Source: Streptomyces sp. NBC_00483
GTDB taxonomy: Bacteria; Actinomycetota; Actinomycetes; Streptomycetales; Streptomycetaceae
Assembly (NCBI RefSeq): GCF_036013745.1
Contig: NZ_CP107880.1
Location: forward strand, 434,001 to 498,000
Length of the DNA stretch: 64,000 nucleotides
Reading direction: 5' to 3'
Positions 32,536-40,565 of this stretch are shown piece by piece. Both the position numbers and the translations under genes were made by a program. The first letter of the stretch is position 1. Every line of letters begins with the position of its first letter. The notes below the pieces were generated by a model. The model had not been told where the DNA came from. It searched no databases and saw only the letters and a list, made by a program, of their open reading frames with translations.

Positions 32536-33366
32536 ATGAACCCCGGTCATCCTCCGCGCCGCCGTGTCCTCGGCGGCGCGCTCGCGGCCGGCGCCGCGAG
32601 TCCCGTCGGCGCCGCCGGCACCGCATCTGCCACGTCCGCCGGAAAGGCCGCCGGCACCAAACCGACGGTCGTCCTCGTGCACGGAGCGTTCGCCGACGCC
32701 TCCGGCTTCAACGCCGCCATCGGGCTGCTGCACAAGAGCGGCTTCCCGGTGATCGCGCCGGCCAACCCGCTGCGGGACAGCGCGGGCGACGCCGCGTACA
32801 TCTCCAGCGTGCTGGACACCCTCACGGGACCGGTGATCCTGGCCGCCCACTCCTACGGCGGCATCGTCATCACCAACGCCGCCCGCGGGCACGCGAACGT
32901 CAAGGCCCTGGTGTACCTGGGGGCGTTCGCGCCCGACGAGGGCGAGAGCGCGCTGCAACTGGCGCAGCAGTTCCCCGGCAGCGAATTGGGGGCCGCGCTC
33001 GTTCCGCGCCCCTATCCGCTGCCCGGCGGCGGCGAGGGTACCGACGGCTACATCGCGGCCGAGAAGTTCCAGGCGGTGTTCGCGGCCGATCTGCCCGCGG
33101 CCGAGACGCGTCTCATGGCTGTCACGCAGCGCCCCGGTTCGGTCGAAGGGCTCAGCGGCCCGAGCGGCGCGCCCGCCTGGAGAACCATCCCTTCCTGGTA
33201 CCTGATCCCGACCCAGGACAAGGTCATCCCACCCGCCGCCCACCGGTTCATGTCCAAGCGCGCCGGCAGCAAGGTGACCGAGATCCGCTCCTCGCACGTC
33301 GTCATGACCTCCCACCCGCAGGCCACCGCCGACATCATCAAGTCCGCCTACGCCGCGACTCGTTGA
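32536..33366 (+). CDS. Tat-exported alpha/beta hydrolase
   Basis: 276 residues from the ATG at 32536 after AGAAGGAG. A twin-arginine signal (NPGHPPRRRVLGGALAAGAA) runs to about residue 35, so the mature enzyme is extracytoplasmic. The core shows TVVLVHGAFADASGFNAAI, the nucleophile elbow AHSYGG (about residue 112), IPTQDKVIPPAAHRFM and the His in SSHVVMTSHPQA. The family (EstC-like, hydroxynitrile-lyase-like hydrolases) has varied esters and lactones as substrates. It is second in a three-hydrolase run, 88 bp after the first and 10 bp before the third. Confidence 0.9.
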   Translation: MNPGHPPRRRVLGGALAAGAASPVGAAGTASATSAGKAAGTKPTVVLVHGAFADASGFNAAIGLLHKSGFPVIAPANPLRDSAGDAAYISSVLDTLTGPVILAAHSYGGIVITNAARGHANVKALVYLGAFAPDEGESALQLAQQFPGSELGAALVPRPYPLPGGGEGTDGYIAAEKFQAVFAADLPAAETRLMAVTQRPGSVEGLSGPSGAPAWRTIPSWYLIPTQDKVIPPAAHRFMSKRAGSKVTEIRSSHVVMTSHPQATADIIKSAYAATR

Positions 33367-33376
33367 AGGGCCACTC

Positions 33377-34168
33377 GTGAAACCCGACACGATCGTCCTC
33401 ATCCACGGCTTCTGGGTCACACCCCGAAGCTGGGAACACTGGATCACCCACTACCAGACCAAGGGCTTCCGGGTCCTCGCGCCCGGCTACCCGGGCTTCG
33501 GGGTGGAGGTGGAGGCCCTCAACGCCGACCCGGCCCCCATCGAACAGCTCTCCGTCCCCGCGATCATCGCGTCGCTGGAGAAGCTGATCGACGGCCTCGA
33601 CACCCAGCCGATCCTCATGGGGCATTCCGCGGGCGGGGTGTTCACCCAGATCCTGCTTGACCACGGCTACGGCGCCTGCGGCGTCGCGATGAACTCCGCC
33701 CCCACCGAGGGCGTCGCGGTCATCCCCCTGGCGCAGGCCAAGGCGACGTTCCCGGTGCTGAAGAACCCCGCCAACCGGCACAAGGCCGTCGGTTTCACCT
33801 ACGACCAGTGGCGCTACGCCTTCACCAACACCTTCCCCGAGGACCAGGCGCGGGCGGCGTACGAGCGCTACCACATCCCCGCCTCCGGCCATGTGTTCTG
33901 GGGCAGCGCGCTGGCCAACATCCACCCCGGCCACGCCGACTCGTACGTCGACTACCACAACGACAAGCGGGCGCCCCTGCTGTTCATCTCCGGCGAGAAC
34001 GACCACTTGATGCCTCCGAAGATCCAGCGCTCCAACGCCAAGCACTACAAGTCGGGGGCCCTGACCGAGATCATCGAATACCCGGGCCGTTCCCACCTGA
34101 TGCCGGCGCAGGACGGCTGGGAGGAGATCGCCGACCACGCCCTCGAGTGGGCACTGGGGCACTCCTGA
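33377..34168 (+). CDS. Alpha/beta hydrolase
   Basis: 263 residues, starting 10 bases after the previous hydrolase stop. Motifs: TIVLIHGFWVTPRSWEHWIT, nucleophile elbow MGHSAGGVFTQ (about residue 80), LLFISGENDHLMPPKIQRSN (acid) and the His in GRSHLMPAQDGWEEI. It belongs to the same broad superfamily as its two neighbours but to a different subgroup, so it is not a recent duplicate. There is no signal peptide. It converges on the second LacI gene. Confidence 0.9.
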   Translation: MKPDTIVLIHGFWVTPRSWEHWITHYQTKGFRVLAPGYPGFGVEVEALNADPAPIEQLSVPAIIASLEKLIDGLDTQPILMGHSAGGVFTQILLDHGYGACGVAMNSAPTEGVAVIPLAQAKATFPVLKNPANRHKAVGFTYDQWRYAFTNTFPEDQARAAYERYHIPASGHVFWGSALANIHPGHADSYVDYHNDKRAPLLFISGENDHLMPPKIQRSNAKHYKSGALTEIIEYPGRSHLMPAQDGWEEIADHALEWALGHS

Positions 34169-34196
34169 CCGCGAGGCGCGGGTCCGGCAGCCCCCA

Positions 34197-35234
34197 TCAG
34201 CGCGGCACCTTGCAGGACCCCCGCACGACCAACTCCGGCTTCAGCACGACGTGTTGATGCCGATGGACGGGTGCCTGTTCCCCCGTCTCCTCCAGGAGCA
34301 GCCGCGCCGCCGTCGCGCCGAGGGTGACGGCGGGCTGGCGGACCGAGGTGAGGGGGACCGTCGCCGCCGAGGCGAATTCGATGTCGTCGTATCCGATCAG
34401 TGACATGTCGTCGGGGACCCGGACCCCGGCCGCGTAGAGGGACTGGAGGACGCCGAGGGCGAGCAGGTCGTTGGCGCAGAAGACGGCTGTGGGGCGGTGG
34501 GCGAGGCCTAGGAGGCGGGCGCCCGCGTCGCGGCCCGCCGCCACGTCGAGGCGGTCCGTGGGGAGCTCGTAGAGGTGGGTGGCGGGGAGGCCCGCTTCGG
34601 CGAGGGCCTTGTGGGCGCCCTCGCGGCGGTCCTGGACCTGTTTGAGCTGGGGCGGTCCGCTGACGTAGGCGATGGAGCGGTGGCCCGCGTCGACGAGGTG
34701 GCGGAGGGCGAGCGCGCCGCCCGTCACGTCGTCGACCGCCACCGAGCAGCCCGGTTCGTCGCCGGCGACGCGGTCCACGACGACGTACGGGATGCCGTGG
34801 CGGCGGAAGTCGCGGAGCGTGGCGCCGCTGGGGTCGGCCGGGGTGATGAGGGCGCCGCGGACCCGCTGTTCGGCGAACATCGACAGGTACTCGGCCTCCA
34901 CGGCCGGGCTCTGCGCGCTGTTGCACACCATCACCCCGAGCCCCGCCTCGCGCGCGGCACGTTCGGCGCCGCGCGCGAGGTCCACGAAGAACGGGTTGCC
35001 CATGTCGAGGACGAGCAGCGACACGATCCGGCTGTGCCCGGCCCGCAGTTGGCGGGCGTACTCGCTGCGTACGTAGCCGAGCCGGGCGATGACCTGCTGA
35101 ACGTGGCGGCGGGTGGGCCCGGAGACCCGGTCGGGCTGGTTCAGGACGTTGGAGACGGTGCCGACGGAGACCGCCGCCTCCCGGGCGACGTCCTTGATGC
35201 CGACCGTCGCCCGGCCCGGGGCGCGTTCACGCAA
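34197..35234 (-). CDS. rhaR-like: LacI family regulator, probable rhamnose regulator 2
   Basis: 345 residues from a TTG at 35234 that overlaps the RhaM stop by 8 bp, so it is translated by coupling. The HTH is GIKDVAREAAVSVGTVSNVL, one residue different in the recognition helix region from the LacI protein at 23039-24067, and the ligand domain is also similar. It is the last gene of the rhamnose ABC importer operon, making it the natural local rhamnose-responsive repressor. The near-identical recognition helix predicts overlap in DNA targets with its paralogue. The candidate operators are TGAATCGATTCA and variants at 40.3-40.5 kb. Confidence 0.92.
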   Translation of the reverse strand: MRERAPGRATVGIKDVAREAAVSVGTVSNVLNQPDRVSGPTRRHVQQVIARLGYVRSEYARQLRAGHSRIVSLLVLDMGNPFFVDLARGAERAAREAGLGVMVCNSAQSPAVEAEYLSMFAEQRVRGALITPADPSGATLRDFRRHGIPYVVVDRVAGDEPGCSVAVDDVTGGALALRHLVDAGHRSIAYVSGPPQLKQVQDRREGAHKALAEAGLPATHLYELPTDRLDVAAGRDAGARLLGLAHRPTAVFCANDLLALGVLQSLYAAGVRVPDDMSLIGYDDIEFASAATVPLTSVRQPAVTLGATAARLLLEETGEQAPVHRHQHVVLKPELVVRGSCKVPR

Positions 35235-35556
35235 GGTGGAAGACCTCGGTGAGCGGGCGCATCGCGGCGTCGGGCGCCTGCCCGTCCAACGCCTCGAAGA
35301 ACTCGCCCATTTCGGCCTGCCACCGGGCGTTCACGTCGGTGGCGTCCATCGCGGCGCGCGCCTTGTCGAAGTCCTCGGTCTCCAGGTAGCCGACGAGCAG
35401 TCCGTCCTCGCGCAGGAAGAGCGAGTAGTTGTGCCAGCCGGTGGCGGTCAGGGCCTCGCGCATCTCCTGCCACACGTCCGCGTGTCGGGCGCGGTACTCG
35501 TCGATGCGGTCGGCCTTGACCTTGAGCAGGAAGCAGACCCGTTGCATGTCACTCAT
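35227..35556 (-). CDS. rhaM: L-rhamnose mutarotase
   Basis: 109 residues (ATG at 35556; an ATG at 35547 is the alternative and would give MQRVCFLLKV). The fold is a ferredoxin-like dimer; the sequence QRVCFLLKVKADRIDEYRAR then HADVWQEMREALTATGWHNY and SLFLREDGLLVGYLETED matches RhaM/RhaU. It interconverts alpha- and beta-L-rhamnose so that the isomerase gets its preferred anomer. It lies 14 bp after the binding-protein gene and overlaps the LacI gene, an arrangement like that of rhizobial rhaSTPQU operons. Confidence 0.93.
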   Translation of the reverse strand: MSDMQRVCFLLKVKADRIDEYRARHADVWQEMREALTATGWHNYSLFLREDGLLVGYLETEDFDKARAAMDATDVNARWQAEMGEFFEALDGQAPDAAMRPLTEVFHLA

Positions 35557-35570
35557 GTCCCTTGCCCCGC

Positions 35571-36650
35571 TCAGAACTTGTAGTCGTCGATGTTCTTCTT
35601 GTTGAAGACGGTCGGCTTGCCGAGGGTGACGACGCCGTCCTTCTCGATCGTGTACTCACCCATGTCCCCGGCCTTGAACTTCTCCCCCGCCTTGCCGGTG
35701 ATCTGCCCGGACTCCAGGGCGACCGCGGTGTGCGCGGCGAGCGCGCCGAGCTTCGCCGGGTCCCACAGCTCGAAGGCCTCGACGGTGCCGTTCTTGACGT
35801 AGGCGCGCATGTCGTTGGGGGTGCCGAGGCCGGTCAGCTTGACCTTGCCCTTGTACTTCGAGCCGGACAGGTACTGTGCGGCCGCCTTGATGCCGACCGT
35901 GGTCGGGGAGATGATCCCCTTCAGCTTCGGGTGCTCCTGGAGGAGGCCCTGGGTCTGCTGGAACGACTTCTGCGCGTCGTCGTCCCCGTAGGCGGTCGTG
36001 ACGAGCTTGATGTCCTTGTAGGCGGGCTTCTTCAGCTCGTCCTTCATGTACTTGATCCACGTGTTCTGGTTGGTGGCCGTCTGGGCCGCCGAGAGGATCG
36101 CGATCTCGCCCTTGTTGCCGATCTGCTTGGCCATCTCCTGGACCTGGGTGCGGCCGAGGTCCTCGGCGCTGGCCTGGGAGACGAACACGTTGCGGCAGTC
36201 GACCTTGGTGTCGGAGTCGTACGTGACGATGCTGACGCCGTTCTTCATGGCCTGCTTGAGCGCGGTGCACAGGGCGCCCGGGTCCTGCGCGGACACCGCG
36301 ATGGCGTCGGCCTGCTGCTGGGTCAGGGTGTTGACGTAGGAGACCTGTCCGGAGGTGTCGGTGCCGGAGCTGGTGCCGACCTCCTTGTACTTCGAGCCGA
36401 GGTCCGCGAGAGCCTTCTTGCCGCCGTTGTCGGAGGTGGTGAAGTACGGGTTGTTGACCTGCTTGGGCAGGAAGGCGACCGTGAGGCCCTTCTTGGTCTT
36501 CGCGTTGGGGTCGGCCTTGCCCGCGGCGGCGGACTTGGCGTCGCCCTTGTCGGAGTCCGACTTGGTGGTGCCGCCGCAGGCGGAGGCGCCGAGGACGAGG
36601 GCGGTGGTCACGGCGAGGGCCGCGGTGAGCCGGCGCGTCTTCTGGGACAT
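35571..36650 (-). CDS. rhaS: Rhamnose ABC transporter substrate-binding lipoprotein
   Basis: 359 residues with a lipoprotein signal (RRLTAALAVTTALVLGASAC, Cys about residue 25) and a Ser/Lys-rich linker. The mature part is a type I periplasmic binding protein of the ribose/rhamnose class (GLTVAFLPKQVNNPYFTTSD, IAVSAQDPGALCTALKQAMK, TYDSDTKVDCRNVFVSQASA). It should capture L-rhamnose released by the GH78 enzyme and deliver it to the two permeases encoded upstream. The 50-bp gap to the permease gene and 14-bp gap to rhaM place it in the same operon. Rhamnose specificity is from context and family. Confidence 0.92.
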   Translation of the reverse strand: MSQKTRRLTAALAVTTALVLGASACGGTTKSDSDKGDAKSAAAGKADPNAKTKKGLTVAFLPKQVNNPYFTTSDNGGKKALADLGSKYKEVGTSSGTDTSGQVSYVNTLTQQQADAIAVSAQDPGALCTALKQAMKNGVSIVTYDSDTKVDCRNVFVSQASAEDLGRTQVQEMAKQIGNKGEIAILSAAQTATNQNTWIKYMKDELKKPAYKDIKLVTTAYGDDDAQKSFQQTQGLLQEHPKLKGIISPTTVGIKAAAQYLSGSKYKGKVKLTGLGTPNDMRAYVKNGTVEAFELWDPAKLGALAAHTAVALESGQITGKAGEKFKAGDMGEYTIEKDGVVTLGKPTVFNKKNIDDYKF

Positions 36651-36700
36651 GGCGGTTCCTTACGTGGGGTGGGCGGGAGTGAGTGGTACGGGTGGGCACC

Positions 36701-37687
36701 TCAAGTGACCGCGGTGACCGTCCTCTTGCGGGACCTCGCCTGCGCGATCTGACGGCCGACGCGCGGCGCGAGCACCGAGATCACGAGCAGCACACCCGTG
36801 ACGACGATCTGCGACTGCGCGGAGACGTTGAGCAGGCTCATCACGTTCTGCAGCGTGCCGAGCAGGAACACACCGGCGATGGCGCCACCGAGCGTGCCCT
36901 TGCCGCCGTCGAAGTCGATGCCGCCGAGCAACACGGCCGCGATGACGGAGAGTTCGAGCCCGGTGGCGTTGTCGTAGCGGGCGCTGGCGTAGTGCAGCGC
37001 CCAGAAGACTCCGGTAAGTGCGGAGAGCAGTCCGGTCGTCACGAACATCGACAGCTTGAGCCGCTTCACGCGCACACCGGCGAACCGGGCGGCCTCCTCG
37101 TTCGCGCCGGTCGCGAAGAGGGAGCGGCCCATCCGGGTGGCGTGCAGCACGACGATCGCGATGGCGAGGAGGACGACGAAGGGCAGGGCGGCGTACGGGA
37201 TGAACGTGTCGCCGATCCGGTTCGCACCGAAGTCCAGGTACTGGGAGGGGAAGTCGGTGACCGAGTCCGAGCCGAGGACGATCTGCGCGATGCCCCGGTA
37301 GGCGGCCATGGTGCCGATGGTGACGGCGAGCGACGGCAGGCCGAGGCGGGTGACGAGCAACCCGTTGATGAGGCCGCAGACCACGCCGAGCAGCAGGCAC
37401 AGCGGGATGATCGTCTCGATGGCCATGCCGTTGTTCCACAGCGCGCCCATCACGGCGCCCGACAGGCCGACCGTGGAGCCCACCGACAGGTCGACCTCGC
37501 CGGAGATGACGAGCATCGTCATCGGCAGCGCGATGATCGCGATGGGCAGTGTGTTGCCGATCAGGAACGACAGGTTCAGCGCGTTGCCGAAGTTGTCGAC
37601 GAACGCGAACGAGCAGAGCAGCAGCACGATCAGCAGGGCGCCGACGGCGGTGTCCCAGCGCACCGAGTGTTTCAGGGAGTCAGGCAT
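36701..37687 (-). CDS. rhaQ: Rhamnose ABC transporter permease 2
   Basis: 328 residues, a ribose-type (RbsC family) inner-membrane permease. Motifs: SGEVDLSVGSTVGLSGAVMG, RLGLPSLAVTIGTMAAYRGI and FATGANEEAARFAGVRVKRL, with about nine hydrophobic segments. It overlaps the preceding permease gene by 8 bp, so the two subunits are co-translated and form the channel as a heterodimer. Confidence 0.92.
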   Translation of the reverse strand: MPDSLKHSVRWDTAVGALLIVLLLCSFAFVDNFGNALNLSFLIGNTLPIAIIALPMTMLVISGEVDLSVGSTVGLSGAVMGALWNNGMAIETIIPLCLLLGVVCGLINGLLVTRLGLPSLAVTIGTMAAYRGIAQIVLGSDSVTDFPSQYLDFGANRIGDTFIPYAALPFVVLLAIAIVVLHATRMGRSLFATGANEEAARFAGVRVKRLKLSMFVTTGLLSALTGVFWALHYASARYDNATGLELSVIAAVLLGGIDFDGGKGTLGGAIAGVFLLGTLQNVMSLLNVSAQSQIVVTGVLLVISVLAPRVGRQIAQARSRKRTVTAVT

Positions 37688-38735
37688 GGCGGGCGCTCCT
37701 CATCTGTGCGGCCTGCTTGCGCAGCACTGCGGCGACGCGCAGCGCGACGATCCGGTCGACGGCGATGGCGAGCAGCAGCAGGATTCCGTTGATGGCGGTG
37801 ACCCAGACGGAGCTGACGCCGATGGCGGGCAGCACGCTGTTGATGGAGGTCAGCAGCAGAGCGCCGAGCGCGGCGCCGTAGACGGTGCCGGCGCCGCCGG
37901 TGAAGGCGACGCCGCCGACCACGACGGCGCTGACGACGGTGAGTTCGTAGCCGTTGCCGGTGCCGGAGTCGACGTTGCCGAAGCGCGCCAGGTACAGGGC
38001 GCCCGCGAGTCCGGCGAGCGCGCCGCACAGCACGTAGGCGGTCATGATGCGCTTGCGGACGGGGATGCCGGCGAGGTTCGCGGCCTCGGGGCTGGAGCCG
38101 AGCGCGTACATCTCGCGTCCGCTGCGGTAGCTGCGCAGGTAGTAGCCGACGCAGACCAGGACGGCCAGGGCGAGCAGCGCCAGATAGGGCACGACCCAGA
38201 TGCCGTCGTGGCCGAAGTCGACGAAGCCGTCGGGCAGGTCGGCGGCGACGATCTGCTGCGAGCCGACCCAGATGGAGTCGATGCCGCGCACCACGTACAG
38301 CGTGCCGAGGGTGACGACGAGGGCGGGCACCTTGCCGAGGCTGACGAGCGCGCCGTTCAGGACGCCGAAGACGGTGCCGATGGCGACGGCGTACACGACG
38401 GCGATCAGCGAACTGCCGCCGCCCTGAAGGTAGTCACCGGCGGCGAAGGCCGAGATGCCGAGCACGGAGCCGACGGACAGGTCGACGTTGCGGGTGATGA
38501 CGACGATCGCCTGACCGGTGGCGACGAGGACCAGGATGGTGGCGTTCAGGAGGAGGTCCTTGACGCCCTGCTGCGACAGGAACTCGGTGTTGGAGACCTG
38601 CGTGGCGAGCAGCATCACCACGAGCACGGCGGCGACGGCGAGTTCGCGCGCCTTGAACACCTTGTCGAGGAGGCGACGGCCCGCGGTGGGCGGTGGCGCC
38701 GCGTCCTCGCGTACGGGTGGTGCGGTGATGGTCAT
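37680..38735 (-). CDS. rhaP: Rhamnose ABC transporter permease 1
   Basis: 351 residues of the RbsC family. The hallmark segments are ITRNVDLSVGSVLGISAFAA, LGKVPALVVTLGTLYVVRGI, and YALGSSPEAANLAGIPVRKR (the coupling helix region that contacts the ATPase). A polar, Pro-rich N-terminus precedes the first helix. It starts 43 bp after the ATPase gene and overlaps the second permease by 8 bp. Confidence 0.92.
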   Translation of the reverse strand: MTITAPPVREDAAPPPTAGRRLLDKVFKARELAVAAVLVVMLLATQVSNTEFLSQQGVKDLLLNATILVLVATGQAIVVITRNVDLSVGSVLGISAFAAGDYLQGGGSSLIAVVYAVAIGTVFGVLNGALVSLGKVPALVVTLGTLYVVRGIDSIWVGSQQIVAADLPDGFVDFGHDGIWVVPYLALLALAVLVCVGYYLRSYRSGREMYALGSSPEAANLAGIPVRKRIMTAYVLCGALAGLAGALYLARFGNVDSGTGNGYELTVVSAVVVGGVAFTGGAGTVYGAALGALLLTSINSVLPAIGVSSVWVTAINGILLLLAIAVDRIVALRVAAVLRKQAAQMRSARHA

Positions 38736-38778
38736 GTCGTGCTCCTTGCGGTGCGGGCGGCGTGTGCGGGTACGGACG

Positions 38779-40290
38779 TCACGCGGCCCTCCCCGTGGCC
38801 GCCGCCATCACGGACTCCTCGCTCGCCTCGGCGCGCGGCAGCTCGGCGGAGAGCCGTCCCTCGTGCATCACGAGCACCCGGTCGGCCATGCCGAGGATCT
38901 CGGGCAGGTCGGACGAGATCATCAGGACAGCGACGCCTTCGGCCGCGAGCGAGGACAGCAGCCGGTGCACCTCAGCCTTCGTGCCGACGTCGATGCCGCG
39001 CGTGGGCTCGTCCACGATGAGCACCTGCGGCCCTGTGGCGAGCCACTTGGCGAGGACGACCTTCTGCTGGTTGCCGCCGGAGAGCGTGCCGACGACATCG
39101 GCGAGGCGTGCGTACTTGACCTGCAGCTTCACCGACCAGTCCAGGGACCGGCTGCGCTCCGCCTTGCGGTTCATGAGGCCCGCGCGGGAGGTGTCGGCGA
39201 AGCCGGTGAGCCCGATGTTGCGCTCGATGGACATGTCCATCACGAGGCCCTGGGCCCGCCGGTCCTCCGGCACGAGGGCCAGGCCCGCGTGCATCGCGAG
39301 GCTGGGCGCGCCGGGCTTGAGCTTCTGCCCGAGCACCTCCACCTCACCGCCGTCGAAGCGGTCGACGCCGAACACGGCGCGGGCCACCTCGCTGCGGCCG
39401 GCGCCGACGAGCCCGGCGAGGCCGACGATCTCGCCGCGCCGCACCTCGAAGGACACGTCGGTGAACACACCCTCGCGGGTCAACCGGCTGACCTTCAGGG
39501 CCACTTCGCCGAGTTCGGTGTCCTGCTTGGGGTACAACTCGTCGAGGTCGCGGCCGACCATGCGGCGCACCAGCTCGTCCTCGGTGAGTCCTTCGACCGG
39601 CTCGCTCGCCACCCACGCCCCGTCGCGCAGCGTCGTCACCCGCTGGCACAGCTCGAAGATCTCCTCCAGGCGGTGCGAGATGAAGAGGACCGCCGCGCCC
39701 TGCTCGCGCAGCGTCCGTACGACGCCGAACAGGCGGGCCACCTCGCTGCCGGTGAGCGCGGCGGTCGGCTCGTCCATGATCAGCACGCGGGCGTCGAAGG
39801 ACAGCGCCTTGGCGATCTCGACGAGCTGCTGGTCGGCGATGGACAGGCCGCGGGCCGGCTGGTCCGGGTCGAGCTCCACACCGAGCCGCTTGAACAGGGC
39901 CGCGGTGGCCTCCTTGACCGTGGTGTGGTCGACGCGGCCGAGGGAGCGGCGCGGCTGGCGGCCCATGAAGATGTTCTCGGCGATGGACAGGTCGGGGAAG
40001 AGCGTCGGCTCCTGGTAGATGACGGCGACACCGGCGTCGCGGGCGTCGGCGGGGCCGTGGAACTCGACCGGGGAGCCGTCGAGCAGAACCGTCCCGGTGT
40101 CCGGGCGGTGCACCCCGGCGAGGGCCTTGATGAGCGTCGACTTTCCCGCGCCGTTCTCACCGGCGAGGGCGTGCGCCTCGCCCGCGTGCAGGCTCAGTGA
40201 CACACCTCGCAGGGCGCGCACGGCACCGAAGGACTTGCTCACCCCCTCCAGGGCGAGCACCGGAGTGGTCTCCGGCTCAGGTGGCGTCAT
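38779..40290 (-). CDS. rhaT: Rhamnose ABC transporter ATP-binding protein (double-domain)
   Basis: 503 residues from the ATG at 40290 (GGAGA 7 bases upstream; an ATG at 40317 would add nine residues without support). Two ABC domains in tandem as in RbsA: the first with Walker [10 protein letters not shown] and Walker [12 protein letters not shown], the second with the degenerate Walker [10 protein letters not shown] and [27 protein letters not shown]. It powers sugar uptake with the two permeases and binding protein. It is the first gene of the minus-strand operon; a promoter and two operator-like sites lie just upstream. Confidence 0.93.
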   Translation of the reverse strand: MTPPEPETTPVLALEGVSKSFGAVRALRGVSLSLHAGEAHALAGENGAGKSTLIKALAGVHRPDTGTVLLDGSPVEFHGPADARDAGVAVIYQEPTLFPDLSIAENIFMGRQPRRSLGRVDHTTVKEATAALFKRLGVELDPDQPARGLSIADQQLVEIAKALSFDARVLIMDEPTAALTGSEVARLFGVVRTLREQGAAVLFISHRLEEIFELCQRVTTLRDGAWVASEPVEGLTEDELVRRMVGRDLDELYPKQDTELGEVALKVSRLTREGVFTDVSFEVRRGEIVGLAGLVGAGRSEVARAVFGVDRFDGGEVEVLGQKLKPGAPSLAMHAGLALVPEDRRAQGLVMDMSIERNIGLTGFADTSRAGLMNRKAERSRSLDWSVKLQVKYARLADVVGTLSGGNQQKVVLAKWLATGPQVLIVDEPTRGIDVGTKAEVHRLLSSLAAEGVAVLMISSDLPEILGMADRVLVMHEGRLSAELPRAEASEESVMAAATGRAA

Positions 40291-40323
40291 GACAGTTCTC
40301 CAGGGGTCGAAGGGCACCCGACG

Positions 40324-40379
40324 TGAAATGTTTCAGTGAAACGTTCCGGAAGCTAGCCACGCCCCGGCGCCCTGGTCAA
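40324..40379 (-). promoter_or_regulatory. Promoter and operators of the rhamnose importer operon
   Basis: On the minus strand TTGACC (40379-40374), 18 bp, TAGCTT (40355-40350). Just downstream of the expected start are TGAAACGTTCCG (40337-40348) and the palindrome TGAAATGTTTCA (40324-40335), spaced 13 bp apart, well placed for repression. Confidence 0.7.
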
Positions 40380-40409
40380 GGGGTCTGAACGGCCGGAATA
40401 CATCGACGT

Positions 40410-40422
40410 ACGAAACGATTCC
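40410..40422. promoter_or_regulatory. Central operator-like site between the divergent rhamnose promoters
   Basis: CGAAACGATTCCG lies between the two -35 boxes. Read on the other strand it is CGGAATCGTTTCG, like the site at 24155. It could help one regulator bridge both promoters. Confidence 0.45.
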
Positions 40423-40451
40423 GTAACGCGCTCGAGTTGTCGCACACCCCC

Positions 40452-40528
40452 TTGACGCACCCCACCAGGGGGACTAGCTTCGCTGCACAATGAATCGATT
40501 CACACTCGGTCGATTCAGAGACGATTCA
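40452..40528 (+). promoter_or_regulatory. Promoter and operators of the rhamnose catabolic operon
   Basis: TTGACG (40452-40457), 17 bp, TAGCTT (40475-40480) is a good plus-strand promoter. The perfect palindrome TGAATCGATTCA (40491-40502) follows directly after the start point, and the half-site CGATTCA recurs at 40511-40517 and 40522-40528. Confidence 0.75.
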
Positions 40529-40565
40529 GCAGACGGCTCGCAGACCCGTGTACTCAGAGGTGGAC

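Noticed and set aside
31623..34168. Three hydrolases as recent tandem duplicates
   Set aside because: Their sequences and nucleophile contexts ([20 protein letters not shown]) differ too much.
23039..35234. The two LacI genes as an assembly duplicate
   Set aside because: They differ throughout and have different neighbours and start codons, so they are true paralogues.
38518..40200. 560-codon plus-strand open frame over the rhamnose ATPase
   Set aside because: Shadow of the minus-strand ABC ATPase; no recognisable motif.
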